Part shown: positions 21,079-30,270 of the stretch, piece by piece
Layout of the letters: every line of letters begins with the position of its first letter
Position numbering within the stretch: position 1 is the stretch's first letter
Assembly (NCBI RefSeq): GCF_019320115.1
Contig: NC_089597.1
Location: forward strand, 121,692,951-121,756,950
From: Miscanthus floridulus
Lineage: Eukaryota > Streptophyta > Magnoliopsida > Poales > Poaceae
Direction: 5' to 3'
DNA: 64,000 nt
Position numbers and translations under genes: made by a program
The notes under the pieces: generated by a model
Told to the model about the DNA's origin: nothing
Databases searched by the model: none
Seen by the model: only the letters and a program-made list of their open reading frames with translations

Positions 21079-23015
21079 TGAAAGCTCTAGTTTGGTTTTG
21101 GTTAATTGATGAAACCCTAAGTGCTAACCTAGTTTATCAAGATGATTATGAGATATGTAGCACTACTCCAAGTGATGAAGCAATGGCGAAGATCATGACA
21201 ATGGTGATGGCATGGTGATGGTCAAATGCTTAAACTTGGAACAGAAGAAAGAGAAAAACAAAAGGCTCAAGGTAAAGGTATAAAATGTAGGAGCCATTTT
21301 GTTTTAAGTGATCAAGAAACTTTGTGAGTGTGATCACATTTAGGATAGATAGTCGTACTATTAAGAGGAGTGAAACTTGTATCGAAATGCGGTTATCAAA
21401 GTGCCACTAGATGCTCTAACTCATTGCATATGCATTTAGGATCTAGTGGGGTGCTAACACCCTTGAAAATATTTGTGAAAATACGCTAACACATGTGCAC
21501 AAGGTGATACACTTGGTGGTTGGCACATTTGATCAAGGGTGGTGAAGTTTAGGTGCAAGGGTAAGAAAACTCCACCGGCGAGAGTGCGGATAGTCCGACG
21601 GTGCCACCGGTGCCCTAGACAGAAAAATTGGAAGTCACTGCAAGTGACCAGACGCTGGCCTCAGCTGGACCGGTGCGTCCGGTCAGTGGCAGCAGAGGGT
21701 GCGTATGTCGGTCTATTGACCAGACGCTGGGTCACTCAGCGACCGGACGCTGATAGGATGTGTCCAGTCAAACTGACGGGTCTGCACAGTACCTAGGGTA
21801 TTGCACCGGACGCTAGTCTGTGTCCGGTCAAGGTGGACCGGACGTGTCCGGTCAAAAAAATATGCCGCGGGGAGCTTACTGGAAACGACTGGACGCTGGG
21901 GCTTCAGCGTCCGGTCAGTTTTGTCGGAGCGTCCGGTCAGCTTCGTAGCCGTTGAAATCTAATGAACAGCGTTTGAAGCTAGTGACGCGTGGCGTCCATC
22001 GGGCGACCGGACGCTGAGGGCCAGCGTCCGGTCATCCCGTAGTGTGCCCAGTGAAGGGGTACAATGGCTCTATTTCATGGAGGCTTCTATTTAAGCCTCA
22101 TGGCCGGCTCAAGCTCACTCTCTTACATATTTTCATTGACATAGCAACCTTGTGAGCTTAGCCAAAGCACTCCCACTCATCTCCATCATTGATTCATCAT
22201 CTTTGTGAGATTGGGAGAGAATCCAAGTGCATTGCTTGAGTGATTGCATCTAGAGGCACTTGGTATTCGTGTTGCGCTGCGGATTTCGCTTGTTACTCTT
22301 GGTGATCGCCACCACCTAGATGGCTCGGTGCAGCGGTGGAGGATTAGCACGAGTTGGTGATTGTTCGTGGCCATCTCCGGTGCTTGTGAGGGGAGTTGTA
22401 CCTTCCTCGGTGGAGCGCCAAAAGGTAACTCTAGTAAATTACTCGTGTCATTGAGTTACCTCACTTGTGGGTCGGTTCTTGTAGTGTCCTATCGTGTGGA
22501 CGAGGTTTGTGAAACACTTCTTAGCCGCCGAACCACTAAGTGTTGGTCGACACAATGGGGACGTAGCGTGTTGGCAAGCACGTGAACCTCGGGAGAAAAT
22601 TGATTGTCTCTTGTCTTTGGCATTCTCCCAGTGATTGACTATATATTCATCTTATAATTGGTTCATCCCCTACACGTCAGTATAATCACCCTACTCACTT
22701 ATTTACATTCTTATAAACTAGTTGATACAAGCTCTTTAGTGTAATTAGAATTGAGAGCTTGCTTTATTATTTACATTCATCTAGTTAAGCTCTTTAGAGT
22801 AGCAAGATTAAGAGCTCTTAGTGAGTAATTACATTGCAAGTTGTGTGCCTAAGTAATCATTACAACTAGAATTGTTGGATAGGTGGCTTGCAACCCTTGT
22901 AGAGCTAGAGCAAGTTTGCATTACGCTATTTGTCATACTAATCAAATTGCTCTAGTTGATTTGTAGATTTTTAAATAGGCTATTCACCCCCCTCTAGCCA
23001 TATTAGAACCTTTCA
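21079..23015 (+). repeat. Outer Sirevirus 3' LTR
   Basis: A 1937-bp LTR running from TGAAAGCTCTAG to CCTTTCA, colinear at its end with 981-1464. GACCGGACGC-type half-sites cluster at about 21649-22042 and are followed within about 45 bp by CTATTTAAGCC (about 22086-22096), a TATA-like box. Outside this cluster the LTR shows no obvious similarity to the inner element's LTR, apart from short termini. Confidence 0.9.
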
Positions 23016-23306
23016 CAGACGCTCGTACACGTGTAGGGAGAAGCCGGAGACAGGGCCATCTCTGGAGGCATCCGAGCATCAACAGGACTGTTCAGGGGGT
23101 TTGGAAAATCACTTGGAGAGCAAACATAGAGAAAATAGCTCGGAGAAACATCATGATGATTAACGAAGATTGGAGAATATTTAGAAAAATATTAAAACGT
23201 GACTTAGCTTTAGACAGAACGACTGGTCGGCGACGTATGACGCTATCTGGTCGGCGAGAGGATGGACGTCTTCAACCTGGTCGGTGAATCTGCCCCTCAG
23301 GGCATG

Positions 23307-23741
23307 TTAGTAAGCGGCGGCGGCGTTGGTGAATCCGAAGGATAGGACCGTAACCCCTAGAGTTTCTTGAGCAGCCTCCGATAGATCTGGATCGAAGGGT
23401 GGTTGGCGCTGAAGCAAAGTGTCCAGAGCCGATTCGGCGATGGAGAGACAATCGACGAGCTTCAGACCGCCCCGATCGATGGATACGATCACATCGTCGT
23501 TGTTGATCTGCCTCCTCTGGTAGCGAGGAAGCGGGCGGCGAGTTGTTGATGAAGATGACCTCGGAGGTGGTTTCAAGATCGGATCTGCAGTCGCAGGTGC
23601 AGGGGTGATCGATGAAGAATCGATCTGCACCGGTTCGAGGAGCTCTCCGACTCTGTCAGCGTTGATGATCCACGAGATCGATCCGACCATGAAGATCTGA
23701 CCGGGCTGCGGGAGGAACGAAGAGCCTATGAAAAAAGTCAT
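23307..23741 (-). pseudogene. gag: Gypsy gag N-terminal fragment
   Basis: An open frame of about 145 codons starts from the ATG at 23741 (MTFFIGSSF); the frame is also open further upstream through the PBS, which is not meaningful. The product is short, Pro/Ser/Arg-rich in the middle and ends in TAG at 23307. I recognise no catalytic or zinc-binding motif. The assignment to gag rests on its position right after an LTR and PBS. The true gag domain would lie beyond the stop. Confidence 0.45.
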
Positions 23742-23789
23742 CTTGTTCGACAAGGAAACAACACGCAAGCCTCTACCTAACGCGTCAAC

Positions 23790-24210
23790 TGTTGACATAA
23801 TATCGTCGGCGGTCCTCCGATGGGTATCCCACGAAGGTAGATTGATCGACAGAGGTGCGTGAAATCAAGAACAAGAAGGCAACAGAGACACACGAGTTAG
23901 ACAGGTTCAGGCTGTCAGTATGACGTAATACCCTACTCCTGTGGTCTGTTGGTTTATATTGGCTATCGTATGATATTGTGTGACTGCATATGTATGTATC
24001 TTGATGTAGCCTGTCCGTTAGAGTACCCCTACCTCTTCTTATATATTCTGGAGGGGTAGGGTTACAAGGAAAATATCCTATTTGGTACTATACAATATCT
24101 TGCGGTGCACGTCGAACAACGTCGTGCATATCTTGATCTTGTAGGTTGTGTCACCTCTGATAATGCGACTTATGTCTTACCTTGTGGATATCGAGTGTCA
24201 TACCCTCACA
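23790..24210 (-). repeat. Gypsy LTR (5' LTR of truncated element)
   Basis: A 421-bp block with TGTTGACA...CCCTCACA termini on the plus strand, adjacent to a PBS-like site on its left side. No second copy lies in the window, so the right border rests on the terminal CA and the PBS side only. Confidence 0.55.
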
Positions 24211-24488
24211 CCATCCTTTTTCTTCGTTGCATGGACTCACCCCTAAAGATGCCCTAAGGACTTATGAGTGATGACGTGGAACCATGGCGCACCATTCTGC
24301 TGTGCTGCGTGCTGCCACGTCCAATACGATAGAACACCTCCAATCAAGCACCTGCAGTACTGGACAGCCACATTGGCATCGTCACGGGGGCACGTACGTC
24401 GGCATCGAAGGAGCAACGAGACATGGCATGGCGCCGCAGCAGGTGCCAGCTGCGCTCATCATACTCGGCACTGCTGCCTGTCTACCAC
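24211..24488. other. Spacer, no gene recognised
   Basis: Mixed-composition sequence. An open frame at 24268-24576 has no recognisable domain and overlaps the following repeat, so I treat it as chance. Confidence 0.5.
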
Positions 24489-24803
24489 CAGACCTTTAAA
24501 TCCAGGATATCAAATAAGAACGTCGTATGGAGTGTTCGATATTAATAAAAAAACAAATTACAGAATCCGTCAGTAATACGAGACGAATTTATTAAACATA
24601 ATTAATCCGTCATTAGCATATGTGTACGGTAACACCGCATTGTCTAATCGTGAACTAATTAGGTTTAAAAGATTCGTCTCGTAAATTAGTCACAAACTGT
24701 ATAATTAATTATTTTTTAGTCTATATTTAATACTCTATGCATATGTTAAATATTTGATGGGATAGAAAATAAACTTTAACAGAAGAAACTAAACCAGTCC
24801 TAG
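24489..24803. mobile_element. Degenerate Tourist-like (PIF/Harbinger-type) MITE
   Basis: The core, with GAGACGAATTTATTAAAC, a TTAATCCGTCATTAGC stretch and GATTCGTCTCGTAAATTAG, closely matches the complete MITE at 35680-36024. The right end reads AAACTAAACCAGTCC. The left terminus is eroded, so the start is approximate and no TSD was confirmed. Confidence 0.65.
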
Positions 24804-25012
24804 TCTCCTTCGAGCCTCTCCAAAGCTCCAATCTACTGTAACGGTAGTACCACTGCGACATTTAAGTTGCGCCGATGCTGCTTTTGATTCGAATAGATGG
24901 AGCGGAAAGGAAGACACGGGGATCGTATGCTTGGACATCACAGCTGGCGCCTGTCGGCCTTGTCCAGGCGCGCCGCAACTGGAGAGCAGGGTCGTCTAGG
25001 GGTCCGATTAAA

Positions 25013-25640
25013 GATGGTAACGGTCCGATACCCCACGGGTAATTAATTTATTAGAAGATGGGATAAGATCACATCTTTATCTGTGTGTATCTAAATGGAT
25101 AAGAATATATTCCCGACAGATATAATGGGTACGAGAACATTCTCTGTTTATCCGTCTCCGTTATCCATTGAGGAACCCGACTATTTAAGCTGTCATGCGA
25201 GTATTAGACCCAAAGAATATCAACATAGGTATTTTGGTCCAAATCTGAACAATCATATATATAGTTTGTGTGTTCTAGGAACCCTAGTTCAATTTTTTCT
25301 CACCATCTCCGCCAGCAGCACAAGCACGTCTGCCTCACGAGCGCTCGTGCCCCTCGCTTCCTCAGTTCGGTCTCTCTATCACATTTGCTCGTCCTCCTCG
25401 CAACCTCGCTCCTTTTCGGCATCTCCAAGACTCCGACACTTATACCCGGGTAAAAAAGAAACGTCTCCGATTGCAAAGCTGTGACCCCAAATGTCTTTGT
25501 TTATCGGGTATGCAGTACCCATCGGGTATCTATTACCCGACCGATACTCGATGGGTACGGGGATGGGCAAGAATCTATACTCGAGACAGTTAACGGAGAC
25601 GAAAACGGGATGAATTCTCCGTAGCGAAGAAAGAAACGTT
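25013..25640. repeat. Possible non-autonomous DNA element with GGGTA-rich ends
   Basis: Both ends are rich in CCGATACCC/GGGTACGG-type words (ACGGTCCGATACCCCACGGG on the left; repeated ATCGGGTA and GATGGGTACGGGGATGGG on the right), partly as inverted copies. This pattern is familiar from grass DNA-transposon relics. The centre (about 25250-25450) is C-rich and resembles a 5' UTR but has no domain. Borders and superfamily are uncertain. Confidence 0.35.
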
Positions 25641-25656
25641 TCGGCGATACCCGACA

Positions 25657-25896
25657 GGCCTGATTGGTTGAGAGAAGTGGGCAGGCAGGCCTGCATCGGG
25701 GAGCCAGGTTCCTTGCATGCAGGTTGAGTTGTTCCTCCTGGGGCCTACTAGAGACAGTCGAACGCGCGCTGCCAGGCCCGGCGGCGAGCGCTGCATCCAC
25801 ACACAGCCAGGTCCAAACGCGAATCCAGCCATCCAAACATGCGAATCCTGCATCCGGTTGGCCAGGCTGGGTTGCATCCGGGCAACCAATCACGCC
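25657..25896. mobile_element. Possible small MITE
   Basis: The left end GGCCTGATTGGTTG and right end CAACCAATCACGCC form an imperfect 14-bp terminal inverted repeat around about 240 bp rich in GCATGCA and CCAGG words. I could not find a convincing TSD. Confidence 0.4.
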
Positions 25897-26328
25897 GGGA
25901 CCGCGAGCGCGAGCTTGCTGTTTGTTACCGCTTCACGCAGGCTAGGTAAGGTTCTCGGGCTCGCAGGCTCGCACGGGCCAATTGCTCTCTGTTCTGCGTG
26001 TGGCCGAAAACGCCTGAGCGATGCCATGAACTACGCGCTTGACCCACCTTCGCAGCGTTACGAGTCCCGATCCGAGTCATTGCCGTGTCAATCCGTGCGA
26101 CAGGTAGCCATTATTATCCGTGGAGCCAGGATGCTGCCCAGGCCTACCTGTACACGAATCTGCCAAATATCTCGTTTGGGCTGAGTTACACAGGTCATCT
26201 AGCTAGACCAGGCAAGATATTTTACATTTCTGATTAGCCGTGAGATACCAACAGTTCCACACCACATCCAGTGGTAATGTTATCAGCCTCATGATTGGAG
26301 AGAGACAAGTATCAGCTTTCGTGGCTAA
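25897..26328. other. Spacer, no gene recognised
   Basis: A frame open across 25717-26184 has no recognisable domain. Nothing else was seen. Confidence 0.45.
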
Positions 26329-26431
26329 TTAGGGTTGTTTGTTTACCCCAGCTTATATATCGAGTTTATGGGCATGAAAGAAAGAAAAAAAAAAGAGAGG
26401 CTGGAAATAAGCTGATCCAAAACAGCCTATA
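26329..26431. mobile_element. Small MITE-like inverted repeat
   Basis: The left end TAGGGTTGTTTGTTTACCCC with AGCTTAT is matched by AATAAGCTGATCCAAAACAGCCTA on the right in inverted orientation, around a purine-rich centre of about 50 bp. It is a relic and no TSD was confirmed. Confidence 0.4.
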
Positions 26432-26507
26432 GATGTGCCAGTATCATTTCACAAAAATGGAAAAAAAAAGATGTGGCAGTACCATGAAGCACATAGACGG
26501 AGAAGGG

Positions 26508-26782
26508 CAACATCTCCGAGAGCCTTTCTAAATCTCACTTTGTAAATTATCATTTGGAGAGTCATCTGCATAAAGATCGATCTCCAAACAATTTTTTTAT
26601 ATCTCATGCGTACTCTATAGAGACATTCTCATCTTCTATTTTTGGCTAGCGAAAAATCCGAAATAGAAGATGGCTATATTTGGATGACCATTTAGAAAAA
26701 CTGTTGAAGGGTAGTTTTTTCACAACAATATCTATTCATAGCATTTAGCATGGATATAGAGAGTCTCTTGGAGATGCTCTTT
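26508..26782. mobile_element. MITE-like repeat with ACATCTCC.../...GGAGATGC ends (copy 1)
   Basis: The left end CAACATCTCCGAGAGCC and right end GAGTCTCTTGGAGATGCTC form an imperfect inverted repeat enclosing AT-rich sequence with ATCTCCAAAC and TTTGGA words. A related copy follows at 26846-27053. Confidence 0.5.
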
Positions 26783-26845
26783 TAAGAGATTAGCAAAATT
26801 GTTTTCTAAAGGTAAACTTGACTATTATTAAAAGAAAAACATCTC

Positions 26846-27053
26846 CATCAGGCTTTGTAAACGACTCTCCAAATTTACTAGCTCTTTATTTCACCTCATT
26901 CGCTCTCTACTACCTCACTAGCCATCCAACCTCTTGGCTTTACAGAGTCTGTTGGACTACTCTACTATTTTTTTGTGAAGTCTATTTTAGAGAGTAGCTA
27001 AATTAGTAAATTTAACTAGTCTTTTTTTTATCTAATCTCTTGGAGATGCTCTG
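26846..27053. mobile_element. MITE-like repeat with ACATCTCC.../...GGAGATGC ends (copy 2)
   Basis: The left end AAACATCTCCATCAGGC and right end AATCTCTTGGAGATGCTC repeat the ends of the neighbour at 26508-26782 with a shorter AT-rich centre. Family assignment is uncertain. Confidence 0.5.
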
Positions 27054-29455
27054 GTTGACAAGATAGACGTTGACGATCCGGAGCACGAGAGTTTCGGGGA
27101 ACTAATTTTGTGCTTCTTTAGGCCATGCTATGATTTGAAGTACAGAATCCACTCCTCAACACTGTGCTGCAAAACAAAAAGAAAATAAGATGCCTTATCC
27201 AAAATACTAGAGGTACCGTATAATTAAAATACAAAAGCACATCTCCTTCGTTCTCTCCCAGATTCCCAGTTGCAATGGCAACGTTGGCCCTTAAAATTTC
27301 AGCTTGCAGGACCGATTTTTTTTTTTTTTTTTTTTTGAAACTGCAACACCGATTTGGTGCACTAGCAGGATAGCATTAGGCCACAATCCGGCCCATTGTC
27401 AGCGCTACATTTGCAGCAAACAGTTTTTTTAGAACTGTTGCAAACAATATTTGTGGAGAGAAATTGTTGTGTGGGCTATATTGTCCTCTTAGTCTAGCAG
27501 GGTAGCAGATCCCCCATTATAGTGGCCTCAATAGTCCATTGGACAAGGCCTCACTAATTTCTTTTGAGTTCCGGGCTGTTCAAGAAGCCTCCACCATCAC
27601 CATGTGATCTGGGCCAATTCTGAGTAGGCCGGCTGCCCGTCAACAGCGGGCCGTAATTTACTGCTGTATCCCTGTTGCTGTTCGATCTTGACGGCGCGGC
27701 CCAAAGAATCTAGAGCGCACAAGGCCACGGGTGGGCTGTGGGATCCGTGTAGGCTGGCCCAAACATCTCGAGAGTTCCTTCCTTTCCCTCCCCTGGTATC
27801 CCATATATGGGGTCCAAAGTCCAAACTGACATGCAGAGACTGAAACAGAAGCTTTGGGTTAAAGTTTAACTGGGAGTCCGGGAGCGACCAACCATGGCAG
27901 CAGCATTCGCCGAAGCTGAGCAAGGTGAAGACGACAGTAGATTCGGCACAATCATGTCGGCTTCTCCTACGCGTCGTCGTCTACCGACCCCCAGTGACCT
28001 ATACATGGGACGCCCTGCGCCAAGGTGTGCCGTCGGAGGCAACAGTGAACGTCTACACTAGCTCTGCAGCTAGGATCGCGACGTAACCTGCCCGTTCCAC
28101 GCACGCATGCAAATATGCAACGTGCGCTCTCCGTCGTCCCTCCTCTCTCTCTCTCGGCGCTCGGCGACAAGCCGCTCATCTGTTCCGGCCGTCACCGTCC
28201 CACCAATCCACACACGCGCTGCCGGCGCCAGGCTGCTGGATCGATCATCATCTTCCCCCGGCCCGCATGCAGCTCCAGACGCCGGCCGACGGTAGGGTAC
28301 ACCGTGTCCAGTTGCGGCAGCAGGCCAAAGCTAGCTAGCTAGCTTCGGTTCGTCGTCGACGCATGCGGTATAGTAACTCGCTCCAGTTACAGCTTACTCA
28401 TACAGCACACGCAGTGTAGCATGACGCGCGCCGAACAGACTTATGTCGCCCGCCGCCCTGACGGAAGCTGGGCGCGGCGGCGTCGCGCGGAACTATTGCA
28501 CCACAGCGCCCGTAACTGTTGTCGAGCAATGAGCACGCCCCCAGTCAGGCGTCAGCAATCAGCCACGAGCCATCAGGTAGGGTTCCGGTGTTTCACTAGC
28601 TAGCCGCGGCGAACGAAGAAGCCGGCCGAGTGCGAGCGAGGTTCGGAGCAGGCGAGTTGGGTGTGGTGTGGCACTGTGGCTGGCCCAAGGAGGATCGACG
28701 ACACAGGAGCGAGAAACAGGGGCACGGACGACTGACGGTGAGCAGAGCATGAGCAGTGAGCAAGTGGCCATGGTGGGCTATCATTGGCGTGTACTTGCAC
28801 AGTGCCGGCGCATCCAGATCTACTGGAGCCGCCGCTGTCCCGTCCCCGGGCAGAGCGCGCTCCGTACCGTACCACTCTTCCTTTCGACTCGCCGGACGAC
28901 ATGAGAGCAGAGCAGCAAAGCGAACAATGAGCATGCTCGCCCAAGGCACAGCAAACCGGGGGGTCTCAGCTGAAAACACACCACTGATCTTCAAGTGTGC
29001 GCACGAACCCTTACCTTGCCTTAAAACCGGCGTGGGATCCAGCAATCCCTGAAACGGAAGGTGCGGCACTGGTCGTGCTGCCGGTCCTGGGCTGGGGCTG
29101 CGGGTTGCCTGCTGCCGCACGGGGACGGCCGGACGGGGCGCCCTCCGAAAATTAAAAATGTTTTGGCAGCAAACATTCAGAATTCGCAGAGCAGGGGCAG
29201 GTTCACGTGTCCCCGAATATGGATGACGCGGCGGAACGGAACGGGACATCCCCCACCCCCACTCGCACCGCTCGCCTGCCATGACTGCCATGCGGGGCCC
29301 GTGGCCGCCCGCCGAAGCAGTGTCAGCGGCTGAGGCGCTAATCGCGCCCGCGACACGAGCCGCGCTCTCTGCGCTCTGCTCTGATCGTTTTTTCTGGGAC
29401 GGGGGCATTCATTCCCATCCTTCTTAAATGCGTGCTCAGAAGTAGTAGATGTAGA
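27054..29455. other. GC-rich spacer, no gene recognised
   Basis: It contains an 18-20 bp poly-T run near 27320 and long GC-rich stretches that are open in several frames on both strands (for example 28596-29408 minus, 270 codons). These frames overlap one another, are Pro/Ala/Arg-rich and show no recognisable domain, so they look compositional. An unrecognised gene or promoter fragment cannot be excluded. Confidence 0.4.
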
Positions 29456-29458
29456 TTA

Positions 29459-29692
29459 GGGTGCGTTTAGATCAAAAAAAAAATTTGGATTTTGGCTCAC
29501 TGTAGCATTTCGTTTGTATTTGGTAATTAGTGTCTAATTATGGACTAATTAGGTTCAAAAGTTTCGTCTCGCGATTTCTCGACCAACTGTGTAATTAGTT
29601 TTTTTTTCGTCTACATTTAGTACTCCATGCATGTGCCGTAAGATTCGATGTGATAGTTACTATGCAAAATTTTTTGGCAACTAAACGGGGCC
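29459..29692. mobile_element. Tourist-like MITE (TTA TSD), first of a tandem pair
   Basis: The ends GGGTGCGTTTAGATC and AACTAAACGGGGCC are flanked by TTA at 29456-29458 and 29693-29695. The core holds the GACTAATTAGG and TTTCGTCTCGCGA words common to grass PIF/Harbinger-type MITEs. Confidence 0.75.
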
Positions 29693-29695
29693 TTA

Positions 29696-29938
29696 CGCCT
29701 TGTTTAGATGCCACCAAAATTCCAAGTTTTTTCACTCTCTCTCCATCACATCAATTTTTAGTCGTTTGCATGGAGTATTAAATGTAGGTAAAAAAAATAA
29801 CTAATTACACAGTTTAGTTGGAAATCACGAGATGAATCTTTTGAGCCTAGTTGATCCACGATTGGATAATATTTATCAAATAAGACGAAAATGGTACTAT
29901 TCCTCAGTTTGAAATTTTTTCAGCATCTAAACGAGGCC
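29696..29938. mobile_element. Tourist-like MITE (TTA TSD), second of a tandem pair
   Basis: The ends CGCCTTGTTTAGATGC and GCATCTAAACGAGGCC form a clear TIR. TTA flanks at 29693-29695 (shared with the preceding MITE) and 29939-29941. Its core is in the opposite orientation to the first MITE. Confidence 0.8.
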
Positions 29939-30262
29939 TTACTCGCTTGAAACAGGGGTCTCTGTCTCTGCTCCCCAGCCCATCCGGCCATGCTGCGGTG
30001 CTGCGCTCGTCGCCTTTCTTCAGGGAAAAAATAAAATAAATAAATAAACAAACTGCGTTCATAGTCTGACACATGGCCCCACGGTGCCACAAAACTGTCA
30101 GTGCCCCTGTGTACTGTACTGATGCCACTCTCTCTCAGCTCGCTTCACTCGGCGACAAGCCGCACGCCGGTGGCTTCACCGGCGGAGCAGCGCAGCTGAC
30201 GTGGGCCCACTCTTTCAGGCCCCACTGCCTCGTCTCCCCGCCCCCACTGTTGGAAGAGCTAG

Positions 30263-30270
30263 CCTCTAGC
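30263..30270. repeat. Putative TSD of the MULE-like element, left copy
   Basis: CCTCTAGC here matches CCTGTAGC at 32461-32468 with one mismatch, exactly at the outer ends of the long TIRs. Confidence 0.6.

Larger units (their letters stand above)
981..23015 (+). mobile_element. Outer Ty1/copia Sirevirus retrotransposon (interrupted, defective)
   Basis: The order of parts is partial 5' LTR (981-1464), tRNA-iMet PBS, gag, protease-integrase up to 4524, a 13.2-kb insertion, the rest of integrase, RT and RNase H (17740-20012), a multi-PPT non-coding region, PPT and 3' LTR (21079-23015). Sirevirus traits are a large gag with two zinc knuckles, a PBS complementary to initiator tRNA-Met, LTRs of about 1.9 kb and repeated polypurine tracts before the 3' LTR. 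It has no env-like ORF: only about 1 kb of non-coding sequence separates pol from the 3' LTR. It carries many stop codons, frameshifts, an integrase active-site change and a deletion of the RT catalytic box, so it is an old, dead copy. A flanking TSD cannot be checked because the left end lies outside the window. Confidence 0.88.
23016..24210 (-). mobile_element. 5' end of a Ty3/gypsy (Tat-type) element, truncated
   Basis: Read on the minus strand, an LTR (24210-23790) ends in GTCAACA, followed by a PBS-like TTGACGCGTTAGGTAGAGG. This is a decayed version of the TTGGCGCGCCAGGTAGGGG site seen in the gypsy element at 56559. A gag-like ORF and then about 290 bp of uncharacterised internal sequence follow, up to the outer Sirevirus end at 23015. 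The outer Sirevirus probably inserted into this older gypsy element, with the rest lying to the left of the window; that is inference. Confidence 0.65.

Noticed and set aside
23307..23798. An expressed host gene starting at 23798
   Set aside because: Its first codons lie across the gypsy LTR end and PBS-like site, so the upstream part of the frame is not a gene start.
28596..29408. A 270-codon minus-strand ORF in GC-rich DNA
   Set aside because: It overlaps several other open frames on both strands, is Ala/Arg/Pro/Ser-rich and has no recognisable domain. High GC alone explains it.
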